Assembly: GCA_034414595.1 (NCBI GenBank)
Contig: DAOULY010000021.1
Coordinates: 248,001-312,000, forward strand
Source: DAOULY01 sp034414595
GTDB lineage: Bacteria > Chloroflexota > Dehalococcoidia > SZUA-161 > JAUWZY01
Direction: 5' to 3'
Length of the DNA: 64,000 nucleotides
In this document: piece after piece, positions 1-7,862 of the stretch
How the letters are laid out: each line of letters begins with the position of its first letter
Numbering within the stretch: position 1 is the first letter of the stretch
The notes under the pieces: model-generated
What the model was told of the DNA's origin: nothing
What the model saw: only the letters and a program-made list of their open reading frames with translations
The model's database searches: none
Program-made: the position numbers and the translations under genes

Positions 1-145
1 GAATCGTCTTGCCATCGGAAACGGCTATGCCAGCGCTCTCTTGCCCTCGATGCTGCAATGCGTACAGCCCGAAATAGGTCAATCGCGCCACATCTACGCC
101 GGGAGCGTAGACGCCGAAGATACCACAACTCTCGTGTATCTCCAT
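1..145 (-). CDS. purF: Amidophosphoribosyltransferase, N-terminal part (cut by window edge)
   Basis: The first 48 codons of glutamine PRPP amidotransferase, the first committed step of purine synthesis, read leftward off the window edge from ATG at 143-145. The translation begins MEIHESCGIFGVYAPG and continues with LQHRGQESAGIA. CGIFGVY carries the conserved CGIFG nucleophile-cysteine motif of N-terminal-nucleophile glutaminase domains, although here the cysteine is residue 7 and would need propeptide removal, as is known for many PurF enzymes. LQHRGQES is the PurF signature. The rest of the gene lies outside the window. It is transcribed divergently from the cobalamin genes. Confidence 0.92.
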   Translation of the reverse strand, partial: MEIHESCGIFGVYAPGVDVARLTYFGLYALQHRGQESAGIAVSDGKTI

Positions 146-154
146 GCAAACTAA

Positions 155-183
155 ATTATAGTCCCTTCTCGGTATAAGGACAA
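155..183 (-). promoter_or_regulatory. Promoter of purF
   Basis: On the minus strand there is TTGTCC (178-183), a 17-bp spacer and a perfect TATAAT (155-160), ending ten bases before the purF start codon. The predicted leader is only a few bases, so the message would be almost leaderless. Confidence 0.6.
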
Positions 184-194
184 CCCCTTTTACC

Positions 195-223
195 TTGACA
201 GCGAAGTGTCATCTTGTTAGAGT
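195..223 (+). promoter_or_regulatory. Promoter of the cobalamin adenosyltransferase cluster
   Basis: TTGACA (195-200), 17 bp, then TAGAGT (218-223). The start codon follows at 233, so transcription would begin only a few bases before it. No clear ribosome binding site is visible, which fits a near-leaderless message. No cobalamin riboswitch was seen between the divergent genes. Confidence 0.5.
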
Positions 224-232
224 TAAAGTCAC

Positions 233-754
233 ATGGAGAAGAGGTTAGTACAGGTATTCACCGGCAATGGCAGAGGGAAGACCTCTGCCGCCCTGGGCAC
301 GGTGCTTAGAGCTGTAGGGCAAGGGCTTCACATCTTCATTGTGGTCTTCATGAAGGGTGACTACCCTTATGGAGAGCAGGAGGCCTTATCCAATATCCCC
401 AACGTGGCTGTAGCCGTATTTGGGTTCCAAGACTTTTGTGACCCCAACAATGTAACAGAGGCAGAGAAAGAGGAGGCAAGAAAGGCTTTAGCCAAGGCTC
501 GAGAAGCCATGCTCAGCGGACAATATGACCTCGTTGTCCTCGACGAGGTGAATATCGCCGCCGCCTGGGGGCTGGTGGAAGTTGATAAGGTAGTTGAGCT
601 TATACACGACAGGCCAGAAGATGTGGAGCTGATTCTCACCGGGCGCTATGCTGATAGCAGATTAATTGAGCTTGCTGACCTCGTTACCGAGATGGTTGAA
701 GTCAAACACCCATATTCAGCAGGGATATTGTCGCGGCGGGGGTTTGATCATTAG
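233..754 (+). CDS. cobO: Cob(I)yrinic acid a,c-diamide adenosyltransferase, CobA/CobO/BtuR type
   Basis: Transfers the adenosyl group of ATP to the cobalt of a corrinoid, making adenosylcobalamin in the cytosol. The 173-aa length is normal for the family. A P-loop GNGRGKTS lies at residues 11-18, and a Walker B-like VVLDEVNIA at about residue 100 is followed by an AWGLV segment, both typical of BtuR/CobO. The C-terminus is the usual KHPY...GI..RRGFDH tail. It is followed 62 bp later by an unrelated PduO-type adenosyltransferase, so two non-homologous enzymes for the same reaction sit in tandem. This suits an organism dependent on scavenged or synthesised B12. Confidence 0.9.
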   Translation: MEKRLVQVFTGNGRGKTSAALGTVLRAVGQGLHIFIVVFMKGDYPYGEQEALSNIPNVAVAVFGFQDFCDPNNVTEAEKEEARKALAKAREAMLSGQYDLVVLDEVNIAAAWGLVEVDKVVELIHDRPEDVELILTGRYADSRLIELADLVTEMVEVKHPYSAGILSRRGFDH

Positions 755-816
755 CTTGAGAGGCAGTGACTCCCAGACATCTTCAACTTCAAATGCCAAC
801 CTGAGGGGAGCTGGGA

Positions 817-1344
817 ATGAAATCCTTCAATAAGAGAGGCGACGAGGGAGAGACGAGCCTTCTTTATGGAGGGAGGGTGCTCAAATCCAACCCCCGCTGT
901 GAGGCTTATGGCACCATAGATGAAGCGGTGGCAGCTCTGGGGCTTGCCAGAAACCTTGTGAAGCAGGAAAAGGTGAAAACCACAATTCTCGGGATCCAGA
1001 AAGAGCTGTTCACAGTGGGGGCAGAGCTAGCAACTGAAGTCGAATCGTATGACAAATTACTCTCTCATTTCCAACCTGTGACCGAAGAGATGGCAGAGGA
1101 ACTGGAGAAATTAATAGACGAGGTGGAGGCAGAAGTGGAAATGCCAGCTGCTTTCATCATCCCAGGCTCTTGTCCCGGCTCTGCGGCGCTGGACTTGGCC
1201 CGCACCATAGTGAGAAGGGCTGAGAGGAGAGCGCTATCGTTGAAGGAGGAGGGGAAGGTAACAAATCCAGCTCTGTTTCAATACTTGAATCGACTTGCAG
1301 ACCTGCTCTTCGTCCTTGCCAGATACGAAGAGTTACATCGCTAA
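817..1344 (+). CDS. ATP:cob(I)alamin adenosyltransferase, PduO type
   Basis: Second corrinoid adenosyltransferase, of the trimeric helix-bundle PduO/MMAB family, 175 aa. Family landmarks are the N-terminal TSLLYGGRVLKS, then EAYGTIDEAVAALG, then IPGSCPGSAALDLARTIV with the RRAERRA motif near residues 130-145, and a C-terminal YLNRLADLLFVLARYEE. These match the ATP- and corrinoid-contacting regions of the family. A weak Shine-Dalgarno (gaggggagctggga) precedes the ATG. PduO-type enzymes often serve a particular B12-dependent enzyme, but none is encoded nearby. Confidence 0.9.
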   Translation: MKSFNKRGDEGETSLLYGGRVLKSNPRCEAYGTIDEAVAALGLARNLVKQEKVKTTILGIQKELFTVGAELATEVESYDKLLSHFQPVTEEMAEELEKLIDEVEAEVEMPAAFIIPGSCPGSAALDLARTIVRRAERRALSLKEEGKVTNPALFQYLNRLADLLFVLARYEELHR

Positions 1345-1382
1345 TTAAGCTGTTTATAATTCTTATTGTAAGGAGGAACAAA

Positions 1383-2480
1383 ATGAAGCTTACTCTAAGC
1401 GTGATCAAGGCAGACATCGGCGGCTATGTAGGGCACTCCAGCATGCATCCGGCGCTCATTGAGAAGGGCCAGGAATGCCTAGAGCCAGCGAAGCGGGATG
1501 GACTGCTCATCGACTACCACGTCACCAGGGTCGGCGATGACCTGCAGCTGGTGATGACCCACCAGAAGGGCGAGGACAACGAGCAAATTCACCGTCTCGC
1601 CTGGGACACTTTTGAGGCTGGCACCAAGCTTGCCAGGGAGATGAAGCTCTACGGCGCCGGGCAGGATCTCCTCGCCGACGCTTTCTCTGGTAACGTCAAG
1701 GGGATGGGGCCTGGGGTCGCCGAGATGACCTTTGAGGAGCGCGCCTCAGAGCCGGTGATCATATTCATGGCTGATAAGACAGCAGCCGGCGCCTGGAATC
1801 TGAAGCTCTATAAGATGTTCGCCGACCCCTTTAACACCATTGGCCTAGTCATCGCCGAGAACATGCACCAAGGTTTCTCCTTTGAGGTCCATGATGTCAA
1901 GGAGCACAAGAAGATCGTATTCCACTCGCCAGAGGAGATCTACGATATGCTGGTGTTCCTTGGCGCCCCGGGCCGCTATGCGGTGAAGGCTGTCTATCAC
2001 CGCGGCATGAATGAGGTCGCTGCCGTTTCCTCAACGCAGCGGCTGTCCCTGATTGCAGGGAGGTATGTAGGCAAGGACGACCCCGTATGCATTGTCCGCA
2101 GCCAGGGCTATTTCCCCGCTGTGGGCGAGGTCCTTGAGCCGTTTACCAAGCCACATATCGTCGAAGGCTGGATGCGGGGCTCACATCATGGCCCGCTGAT
2201 GCCGACATCTCTCAATGACTGCAATCCCAGTCGCTTCGACGGCCCGCCGCGAGTGGTCGCCTGCGGCTTTCAGCTTTCCGATGGCAAGCTCATCGGCCCC
2301 AGGGACATGTTCGATGATCCCGGCTTTGATGAGTCCCGGCGCCAGGCTAATCTCGTCGCTGATTTCCTCAGGGCGCACGGTCCATTCGAACCCCATCGCT
2401 TGCCCCTGGAGGAGATGGAATATACCACCATGCCACAGGTAATGAAGAAGCTTGAGGGGAGATTCAGCGACATTGAATGA
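1383..2480 (+). CDS. Bifunctional fructose-1,6-bisphosphate aldolase/phosphatase (class V FBPase)
   Basis: Archaeal-type gluconeogenic enzyme that joins two triose phosphates and removes a phosphate to give fructose 6-phosphate in one polypeptide. The 365-aa length matches the family. The start MKLTLSVIKADIGGYVGHSS holds the metal-binding Asp and His. The signature KGMGPGVAEMTFEER lies near residue 105, and VKAVYHRG carries a lysine in the region where the family forms its Schiff base. It is known from archaea, Chloroflexota and some deep-branching thermophiles, so it is a useful taxonomic hint. A good ribosome site, aggaggaac, precedes the ATG. Its stop codon overlaps the start of the next gene. 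Confidence 0.93.
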   Translation: MKLTLSVIKADIGGYVGHSSMHPALIEKGQECLEPAKRDGLLIDYHVTRVGDDLQLVMTHQKGEDNEQIHRLAWDTFEAGTKLAREMKLYGAGQDLLADAFSGNVKGMGPGVAEMTFEERASEPVIIFMADKTAAGAWNLKLYKMFADPFNTIGLVIAENMHQGFSFEVHDVKEHKKIVFHSPEEIYDMLVFLGAPGRYAVKAVYHRGMNEVAAVSSTQRLSLIAGRYVGKDDPVCIVRSQGYFPAVGEVLEPFTKPHIVEGWMRGSHHGPLMPTSLNDCNPSRFDGPPRVVACGFQLSDGKLIGPRDMFDDPGFDESRRQANLVADFLRAHGPFEPHRLPLEEMEYTTMPQVMKKLEGRFSDIE

Positions 2481-3093
2481 GCTGCTCCTGGCCACTGATA
2501 ACTTGGGCAAGGCGCGAGAGTACTACCTGCTGTTCAAGGATCTGCTCTGTGCTAAGGGTCTGCCCTGTACTCTGGTTAGCTCATTAAAAAAAGGGCTTAG
2601 GGTCACTATCACGGAGAGCGGCTCTAACTTCGAGGAGAATGCAGCACTGAAGGCCAGAACCTATGCCCAATTCTCCGGGCTGCTCACCATTGCAGATGAC
2701 TCCGGGCTGGAAGTAGATGCCCTTGGCGGCGAGCCCGGCCCTCTCTCCAAGCGCTATGCCGGGGAGACAGCTTCAGACGAGGAGCGGATGCAATTCCTGT
2801 TGCACAAGCTTTCCGGAGTGCCTTGGGAGCAGAGAAGCGCCCGCTTCAAGTGTGTCATCGCCGTGGCCACTCCTGATGGCCGACTGGAGCTGTGCCAGGG
2901 CCAGTGCCAGGGAGTCATCACCCATGAGCCTAAGGGCGAAAATGGCTTTGGCTATGATCCCATCTTCTATATCCCTGAGCTGGGCAAGACCATGGCCGAG
3001 TTATCTCTGGCAGAGAAGAACAGGGTGAGCCACCGCGCCAAGGCGGCAGAGCAGGCGTGGCCAATCCTGCAGCACTTAGCGAGGAGCGAATAA
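2473..3093 (+). CDS. rdgB: XTP/dITP diphosphatase (RdgB/HAM1 family)
   Basis: House-cleaning enzyme that hydrolyses non-canonical purine triphosphates (ITP, dITP, XTP) to monophosphates. The N-terminus NELLLATDNLGKAREY is the family start, and TIADDSGLEVDALGGEPG with S.RYAGE is the catalytic signature. NGFGYDPIFY, MAEL and KNRVSHRAKA complete the family pattern. I chose the TTG at 2473, overlapping the upstream stop codon, because the family normally begins at this point. A TTG at 2452 would add seven residues. It is co-transcribed with moaA, which begins two bases after its stop codon. Confidence 0.9.
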   Translation: MNELLLATDNLGKAREYYLLFKDLLCAKGLPCTLVSSLKKGLRVTITESGSNFEENAALKARTYAQFSGLLTIADDSGLEVDALGGEPGPLSKRYAGETASDEERMQFLLHKLSGVPWEQRSARFKCVIAVATPDGRLELCQGQCQGVITHEPKGENGFGYDPIFYIPELGKTMAELSLAEKNRVSHRAKAAEQAWPILQHLARSE

Positions 3094-3094
3094 G

Positions 3095-4072
3095 TTGACT
3101 GGAATTTGTGACCCCTTCGGTCGCCCGATCAACTATCTGCGAGTTTCGGTCACCGATAGATGCAACTTGCGCTGCGTCTATTGCATGCCGCCGAACGGGG
3201 TGAAATCCATCCCCCATGAACAGATACTGCGCTATGAAGAAATCCACCTCGTGGCTCAGGCAGCAGCGAGGCTGGGGATCAACAAGCTACGCCTGACCGG
3301 TGGCGAGCCCCTGGCCCGTGCTTATCTGGTGAACCTGGTGAGTATGCTGGACCAGGTAGAGGGCCTGGACGACATCTCTTTAACTACGAACGGAGTACTG
3401 CTCCAGCGCTACGCTGCCGAGCTCAAGCAGGCCGGACTGAAGCGGGTCAACATCAGCCTCGATTCCCTCCAGGATAAGAAGTTCCATCGCATCACCAGGC
3501 TGGGCCGGTTGCAGGATGTGCTTAAAGGCATCGAGGCAGCCGAGCAAGCAGGACTGCACCCTGTGAAGATCAATACTGTGGTCCTGCGTGGCCTAAATGA
3601 TGATGAGATCGTCGACTTCGCCCGGATGACGGTGGAACAGGGTTGGCATGTGCGCTTCATCGAGCTGGTCCCCATCGGCGAGGGACAGGGGGGACAGTGG
3701 TTTATGCCCATCTCCGAGATCAAGAGCCTGATCGAGAAGCAGGGGTCTCTGGAGCCCACCCCCTCCACTGGCAACGGCCCGGCCAAGTATTTCCGACTCC
3801 CCGGCGCCAAGGGCACCATCGGCTTCATCAACGCCGTCACCGAGCACATATGCGTCCAGTGCAATCGCCTACGCCTCACCGCCAACGGCAAGCTCCGTCC
3901 CTGCCTGCTCTCAGATGATGAAATCGATCTCCGAGAGCGCCTGCGGGAGGGGGCCTCGGTGGAAGAAATCAGCTCTCTGATTGAGAAAGCGGTGGCCGCT
4001 AAGCCGCAGGGGCACCAGCTAGCTGCAGGAATCACCTCGAACAAGCATACTATGTCCCAGATCGGGGGTTGA
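3095..4072 (+). CDS. moaA: GTP 3',8-cyclase MoaA (molybdopterin synthesis)
   Basis: Radical-SAM enzyme starting molybdenum cofactor synthesis by converting GTP to 3',8-cyclo-GTP. The N-terminal cluster motif CNLRCVYCMPP (CX3CX2C) is at about residues 22-32, and the C-terminal second cluster has CVQCNRLRLTANGKLRPC. GGEPLAR and the 325-aa length are typical. The start is TTG at 3095, two bases after the rdgB stop codon, with the ribosome site gcgagg in the upstream gene. moaC follows with a one-base gap, so the two form an operon. Molybdenum or tungsten enzymes are therefore expected in the organism. Confidence 0.93.
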   Translation: MTGICDPFGRPINYLRVSVTDRCNLRCVYCMPPNGVKSIPHEQILRYEEIHLVAQAAARLGINKLRLTGGEPLARAYLVNLVSMLDQVEGLDDISLTTNGVLLQRYAAELKQAGLKRVNISLDSLQDKKFHRITRLGRLQDVLKGIEAAEQAGLHPVKINTVVLRGLNDDEIVDFARMTVEQGWHVRFIELVPIGEGQGGQWFMPISEIKSLIEKQGSLEPTPSTGNGPAKYFRLPGAKGTIGFINAVTEHICVQCNRLRLTANGKLRPCLLSDDEIDLRERLREGASVEEISSLIEKAVAAKPQGHQLAAGITSNKHTMSQIGG

Positions 4073-4073
4073 C

Positions 4074-4523
4074 ATGGCCGAGACCCGCATGGTGGACATC
4101 ACAACAAAAGGGGATACGGAGCGGGTGGCGGTGGCCAAAGGCTTGGTGGTGATGAAGCCGGAGACGCTGGCTATCATCGAGCAGCGGAAGCTGCCCAAGG
4201 GCGATGTCCTCTCCGTGGCACAGACGGCGGGAATCATGGCGGCCAAGAAGACCCCGGAACTCATTCCCCTGTGCCATCCTCTACTCCTCACCGACGTCGA
4301 GGTGGAGCTTGCGCCCAACAAAAAGAAAAGCGCCGTTGAGATCACGGCCACAGTCAAGACCACAGGGAAGACCGGCGTGGAGATGGAAGCCCTGACCGCG
4401 GTCACGGTGGCTGCGCTCACCATCTACGACATGTGCAAGATGGTGGAACGCGGCATCAAGATTCAGGACATCCGCCTGGCGCGCAAAAGCGGCGGCAAAA
4501 GCGGAAGCATCGTCCTGGAGTAG
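4074..4523 (+). CDS. moaC: Cyclic pyranopterin monophosphate synthase MoaC
   Basis: Converts 3',8-cyclo-GTP to cyclic pyranopterin monophosphate, the step after MoaA. Family motifs are MVDITTKGDTERVAVA at the start, KKTPELIPLCHPLLLTDVEV in the middle and TGVEMEALTAVTVAALTIYD with KMVERG later; GGKSG lies at the C-terminus. At 149 aa it is full length. It ends the moaA-moaC operon. The next gene, the last of the phage-like cassette, converges on it after 28 bp, so this is the left border of the inserted cassette. Confidence 0.94.
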   Translation: MAETRMVDITTKGDTERVAVAKGLVVMKPETLAIIEQRKLPKGDVLSVAQTAGIMAAKKTPELIPLCHPLLLTDVEVELAPNKKKSAVEITATVKTTGKTGVEMEALTAVTVAALTIYDMCKMVERGIKIQDIRLARKSGGKSGSIVLE

Positions 4524-4551
4524 AAGTCGTGGACGTAGCTGGCGCTGTTTC

Positions 4552-4788
4552 CTAAGTTTTGACCGGCCTTTGCTCTTCTTCCCTTTTCGCTCTCCTCGCT
4601 TCTTCCCTTTCCCTTTCTGCTTTCTTCTCATCATGCCTGGATACGAAGTAAAATGTGGATATGGCGGACACAAGCGCCCACCAGGCATCGGGGATGGTTA
4701 CATTTGTGGCCATAAAGGTTATGGTCGCTGCCCAGGACGATACGGCAAGGGTGGGCCTCACCGATGCCCTCAGAGTCTCTATGGTCAT
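4552..4788 (-). CDS. Small holin-like membrane protein of the virion cassette
   Basis: A 78-aa protein read from ATG at 4786-4788, preceded by a run of six G as a ribosome site. The sequence has hydrophobic stretches around LAVSSWAATITFMATNV and AWWALVSAISTFYFV, then a strongly basic, charged tail (RHDEKKAEREREEARRAKR). Two membrane spans with a charged C-terminus is the usual plan of small phage holins. It is the last gene of the structural operon, 8 bp after the OB-fold-like gene. Function is inferred from topology and place. A signal-free membrane protein of other function remains possible. Confidence 0.6.
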   Translation of the reverse strand: MTIETLRASVRPTLAVSSWAATITFMATNVTIPDAWWALVSAISTFYFVSRHDEKKAEREREEARRAKREEEQRPVKT

Positions 4789-4796
4789 GTTCCCCC

Positions 4797-5009
4797 CTAT
4801 TCCCACACCGCCGCCAGAACGGCGTCGTCGGGATTGGTCTCGTCGAGAAATATCATAGCACAACGGCGCCCGGCCACCATCTCCGCCGCCGGTATATTCC
4901 GCGCCACTGCTATCCCTTCCAGCCACACCGAGAGGCTGCCCAGCACCTGCACCGTGGCCCGGTAGCTGTTGGCATCGAAGTCCTTGACCACGCCACTTTT
5001 CAATTCCAT
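4797..5009 (-). CDS. Small baseplate/spike-like protein (OB-fold-like), virion cassette
   Basis: A 70-aa protein, MELKSGVVKDFDANSYRATV..., directly abutting the stop codon of the tail-hub gene. The pattern of a short beta-rich start (GVVKDFDANSYRATVQVLGS) and a VAGRRCAMIFLDETNPDDAVLAAVW end resembles the OB-fold of baseplate spike proteins (gpV/gp5 type) or tail-hub partners found immediately after hub genes. No enzymatic motif is present. Phage membership is sure from context. The exact structural role is an inference. Confidence 0.55.
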   Translation of the reverse strand: MELKSGVVKDFDANSYRATVQVLGSLSVWLEGIAVARNIPAAEMVAGRRCAMIFLDETNPDDAVLAAVWE

Positions 5010-7016
5010 CTATACACCTCCGAGCTCGATTCGCTGCTCATAGCGGCCCTCCCTGGCGGAATAGCGCAGGCTCAGACCCAGCACCCGCCTCTTCTCCCCA
5101 TCAAGCCCGGCACGGCTGTCGGTGATGTCGATGACATCGTAGAGCTCCTGGCCGCAGTTCACCGGCACCAGTATCTCGCCGTCGCTGGCGGCCATCTCCT
5201 GGCAGCGGAGCTCAGCCTGAGCCCGACTCTGCGCCTTCCCTGCGGTGTCCAGATTGACATCGTGGACCTGATGGAGCCGGTCGTAGACCTCGGCGACTCC
5301 TGCCCAGTCGAAGTCCTCGCTTATGACGCCTTCGCCGAAGACCTGGACCCTATTGGCGCTGGGAGCCAGCTCGCCATAGCTTCCCTTCCACAGGGCATGG
5401 TCGGTGCCGTAGCTATAGACGCTGGAATCGCTGGCCAGAGGCTTTATGATATAGCCGTAGTGTCCGCGGAAGAAGAGGACATCGGGAACCATTCCCAGCA
5501 GCTTGCGCACCGCCGAAGCCCCGCTCTCTCCAGGGTGGATGGTGAAGGCGGGATAGTGGTTCACCATCTCAGAGCTGTTGCTCAAGGCGGAGAACTCCAG
5601 GCCCGCCCTGGCGAAGATAAAGGTCAGCAGTTGGAACACGTTCTTGCTCCCCGAAGCCCAGGAGAACTGCCGCCGCGCCTTCCAGTGCTGCAGCAGTCCC
5701 CAGCCGTCCTCGGCATGGAGGACGAAAGTCGCCTCTGCCCCTTTCGACACATACTCCCAGCCCTCGATCCAGTAGGCCAGGCCTGAGGAGACCTCGACTC
5801 CAGCCGTGGTGTGGTAGCCGGGGCTAATAAGGACCTCGGAGCCGTGGCAGATTGCGGCATAGCTGCCTGCGCCAATCCCCTGATAGCGTCCGTCGTCGTT
5901 GCGTAGCTCTATACGGGCCTTCCCCGAATTCGGCCCGGCGGTGACCACGGCGCTGAGCACATCTTCAGTGACATCAACCGAGGCAGGTGAGAGCACTGCC
6001 CGCCACACTCCGAACGGTGCCGAGAGCCAGGCATAGGAGCCGTGATAGGTCAGCGCAAGCCCATAGCTTGAGACAAGGTCAAAGGGGATCGGCTCTCGCC
6101 ACAGATTTGAGCTGAACTCAGCGCTGCCAAGGGAATGGGACCAGAAGGGACGGCTGTAGGATGATACGCCGCTGTATTTCTCGACGAAAAAGGTCCTGAA
6201 CACGTCCGGTGAGCTGAGACTGGGGAACTGGAACTCCACATCGGAGCCGGCGCTGGCGATGGTCAGCTCGGCCAGGGCTGACCAGACACCAACGCTCTGA
6301 GAGTAGCCATCTCCGTAGATGCAGATCCAGACCCCGCTCTCGCTCTGGGCATTGCTGCCGCTGACCACCACATTCCAGTCCCCCTCATGGTAGACGGAGA
6401 TGCCGCTGATGGTAGAGAGGCTATTGGTCCATGCCGAGGCTGAACCCCAGCCTGAGCCGGACGGCTTCTTCATGGCGTAGACCTGCCCGGCGGCATCGGC
6501 GAATAGCAGCAACAGGTCGCCATTGCTCTTGTATGTGGCTGCTATGTGCTCCACATCGGCGCTATGCTCGATGACCAGCTGCCAGCCGGAGAAGGTCTCC
6601 CCGTAATCGTTGCTGCTGGCCTGGTAGACCCGGCGTGGGTTGTTGCTGGCGTCGCCGCCGATGTGGAAGGCTGAGACCTCGCTCTCCAGGGCAACCACCT
6701 TGGCATCGAATCCCCAGTCATCGGGGGCAATGCGAGACCAGGTGGAGAAGTCGCTGCTGGGGCCGGGGTTGGCAACCCGCTGCTTCCAGACCTTTCTCAA
6801 GGTGACCTCGGCATTGGGCTCGACCCTGATGCGGACCAGCGAGCCGTCGCCGGGCATGGCAGCGCCGTGGAAGTAATCGGGCTCGCTGCCCTGGTACAGG
6901 AGCTCCCAGCTTAGCCTGGTGATGCCCGCCACCCGCTCCCTGACCTCCACCTTGAGGTAGGGAAGGCGAGAGGCGCTCTTTTGCGCTTGCAGCAGGGTGC
7001 TGGAGAGAGTGCGCAT
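5010..7016 (-). CDS. Large tail hub/adhesin protein with beta-propeller-like region
   Basis: A 668-aa protein, the largest of the cassette. After a basic N-terminal helix and a beta domain (to about residue 110), residues 110-350 look like a sialidase-type propeller with an Asp-box-like SSNDYGETFSGW and repeated W-rich strands. From about residue 360 to the end the pattern resembles phage tail hub proteins (RIELRNDDGRY, then FVLHAEDGWGLLQHW). The end has a helix rich in Ala and Gln followed by EILVPVNCGQELYDVIDITD. A propeller inside a hub protein suggests a receptor- or glycan-binding role. The gene abuts its neighbours on both sides. The hub assignment is inference from local pattern. Confidence 0.6.
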   Translation of the reverse strand: MRTLSSTLLQAQKSASRLPYLKVEVRERVAGITRLSWELLYQGSEPDYFHGAAMPGDGSLVRIRVEPNAEVTLRKVWKQRVANPGPSSDFSTWSRIAPDDWGFDAKVVALESEVSAFHIGGDASNNPRRVYQASSNDYGETFSGWQLVIEHSADVEHIAATYKSNGDLLLLFADAAGQVYAMKKPSGSGWGSASAWTNSLSTISGISVYHEGDWNVVVSGSNAQSESGVWICIYGDGYSQSVGVWSALAELTIASAGSDVEFQFPSLSSPDVFRTFFVEKYSGVSSYSRPFWSHSLGSAEFSSNLWREPIPFDLVSSYGLALTYHGSYAWLSAPFGVWRAVLSPASVDVTEDVLSAVVTAGPNSGKARIELRNDDGRYQGIGAGSYAAICHGSEVLISPGYHTTAGVEVSSGLAYWIEGWEYVSKGAEATFVLHAEDGWGLLQHWKARRQFSWASGSKNVFQLLTFIFARAGLEFSALSNSSEMVNHYPAFTIHPGESGASAVRKLLGMVPDVLFFRGHYGYIIKPLASDSSVYSYGTDHALWKGSYGELAPSANRVQVFGEGVISEDFDWAGVAEVYDRLHQVHDVNLDTAGKAQSRAQAELRCQEMAASDGEILVPVNCGQELYDVIDITDSRAGLDGEKRRVLGLSLRYSAREGRYEQRIELGGV

Positions 7017-7652
7017 CTAAGGGCCCCAATCCGTGCTCTGCGAGTCCCTGGGCTCATAGGGACGGTAGAGGCGGCTCACGCGGACAGTGTTCTTGCGACT
7101 GTGCCTGGACAGGCCTTGCATGAAGGCGGCCAGCCTGTCCTGTCCCCAGGTGAGGTAGTTGCGCCAGGTCTGGTCGCCGCCGACATTGACCCGGTTGCTG
7201 GCGAAGCTGGCCCATTCCACGGCGGCGTAGCCAGCAGCCCCTATCGCCACCAGGTCTTCGAGGGGAGCAGGGATGGTGGAGTTGCTGGCGTCCAGGGTAT
7301 GAAGCTTGCCGTAGTAGACATATACATCCTCGCCGTCGCTCGGGACACGATCAACGAGCAGGGTCAGGGTCTGTGCCCAGATGCTGAAGCGCACGTAGAC
7401 TGGCGGGTACTGTCCCACAGGATACTCCACCGCCTCGATGACCACCAAATCGGAGAGGCCCGATATCGAGAGCTCCCTGCTTCCAGCGGTGATGGTCAGG
7501 TCTGCTTTGGTCTCGAGCGGCACCGCCAGGCTGAGCTCGCGCACGGCATGGTCGATGTGCCTGTCCAGCTCGTCATCGCTCCAGCGATAGCTCTGAGCGT
7601 CCTCATCGTGAAGGTCTCGCCTGACCCTGGTCCGCATCTGAGAAAGGTCCAT
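7017..7652 (-). CDS. Head-tail connector/adaptor protein
   Basis: A 211-aa protein beginning MDLSQMRTRVRRDLHDED and YRWSDDELDRHIDHAVREL. This start is common in phage adaptor or connector proteins, where helices pack on the portal and the DDEL.R.I..A.REL pattern recurs. The middle is beta-rich, and a helical C-terminal part ends in a basic tail. Its place between capsid and tail genes fits. It starts 9 bp after the preceding gene and its stop codon abuts the hub gene. Confidence 0.65.
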   Translation of the reverse strand: MDLSQMRTRVRRDLHDEDAQSYRWSDDELDRHIDHAVRELSLAVPLETKADLTITAGSRELSISGLSDLVVIEAVEYPVGQYPPVYVRFSIWAQTLTLLVDRVPSDGEDVYVYYGKLHTLDASNSTIPAPLEDLVAIGAAGYAAVEWASFASNRVNVGGDQTWRNYLTWGQDRLAAFMQGLSRHSRKNTVRVSRLYRPYEPRDSQSTDWGP

Positions 7653-7661
7653 CTCATTCCC

Positions 7662-7862
7662 CTATGGGCTAGCCAGCGCCTGCACCTGCGCCAGGACTTG
7701 TTGTAGCTTCTGCTCCAGGGCTTTGTGGGAGTGCACCAGCACCAGCTCACCGTCGGCGCCGATCAGGTATTCCTCGCCGTCGTAGAAAAGGCGGCTTCCC
7801 GAGACCACGATCTCCCGATGTCTTTCCACAGGCACCTGCTGATAAAGCTCCCTGATGTTCAT
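7662..7862 (-). CDS. Small structural-cluster protein, unknown
   Basis: A 66-aa protein, MNIRELYQQVPVERHREI..., starting at the ATGA overlap with the upstream gene. A longer reading frame runs further upstream but only through the neighbouring gene. The middle contains SGSRLFYDGEEYLIG, a short beta hairpin, and the end is a helix (ALEQKLQQVLAQVQALA). It is possibly a small head-tail assembly protein. No homologue is recognised with confidence. Confidence 0.6.
   Translation of the reverse strand: MNIRELYQQVPVERHREIVVSGSRLFYDGEEYLIGADGELVLVHSHKALEQKLQQVLAQVQALASP

Noticed and set aside
146..232. Cobalamin riboswitch upstream of the adenosyltransferase genes
   Set aside because: The gap is under 90 bp, too short, and lacks a B12-box.
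4764..5786. 340-codon plus-strand open frame opposite the tail hub gene
   Set aside because: Antisense to clear phage genes with no family features; the minus-strand genes fit tightly with shared start/stop overlaps.
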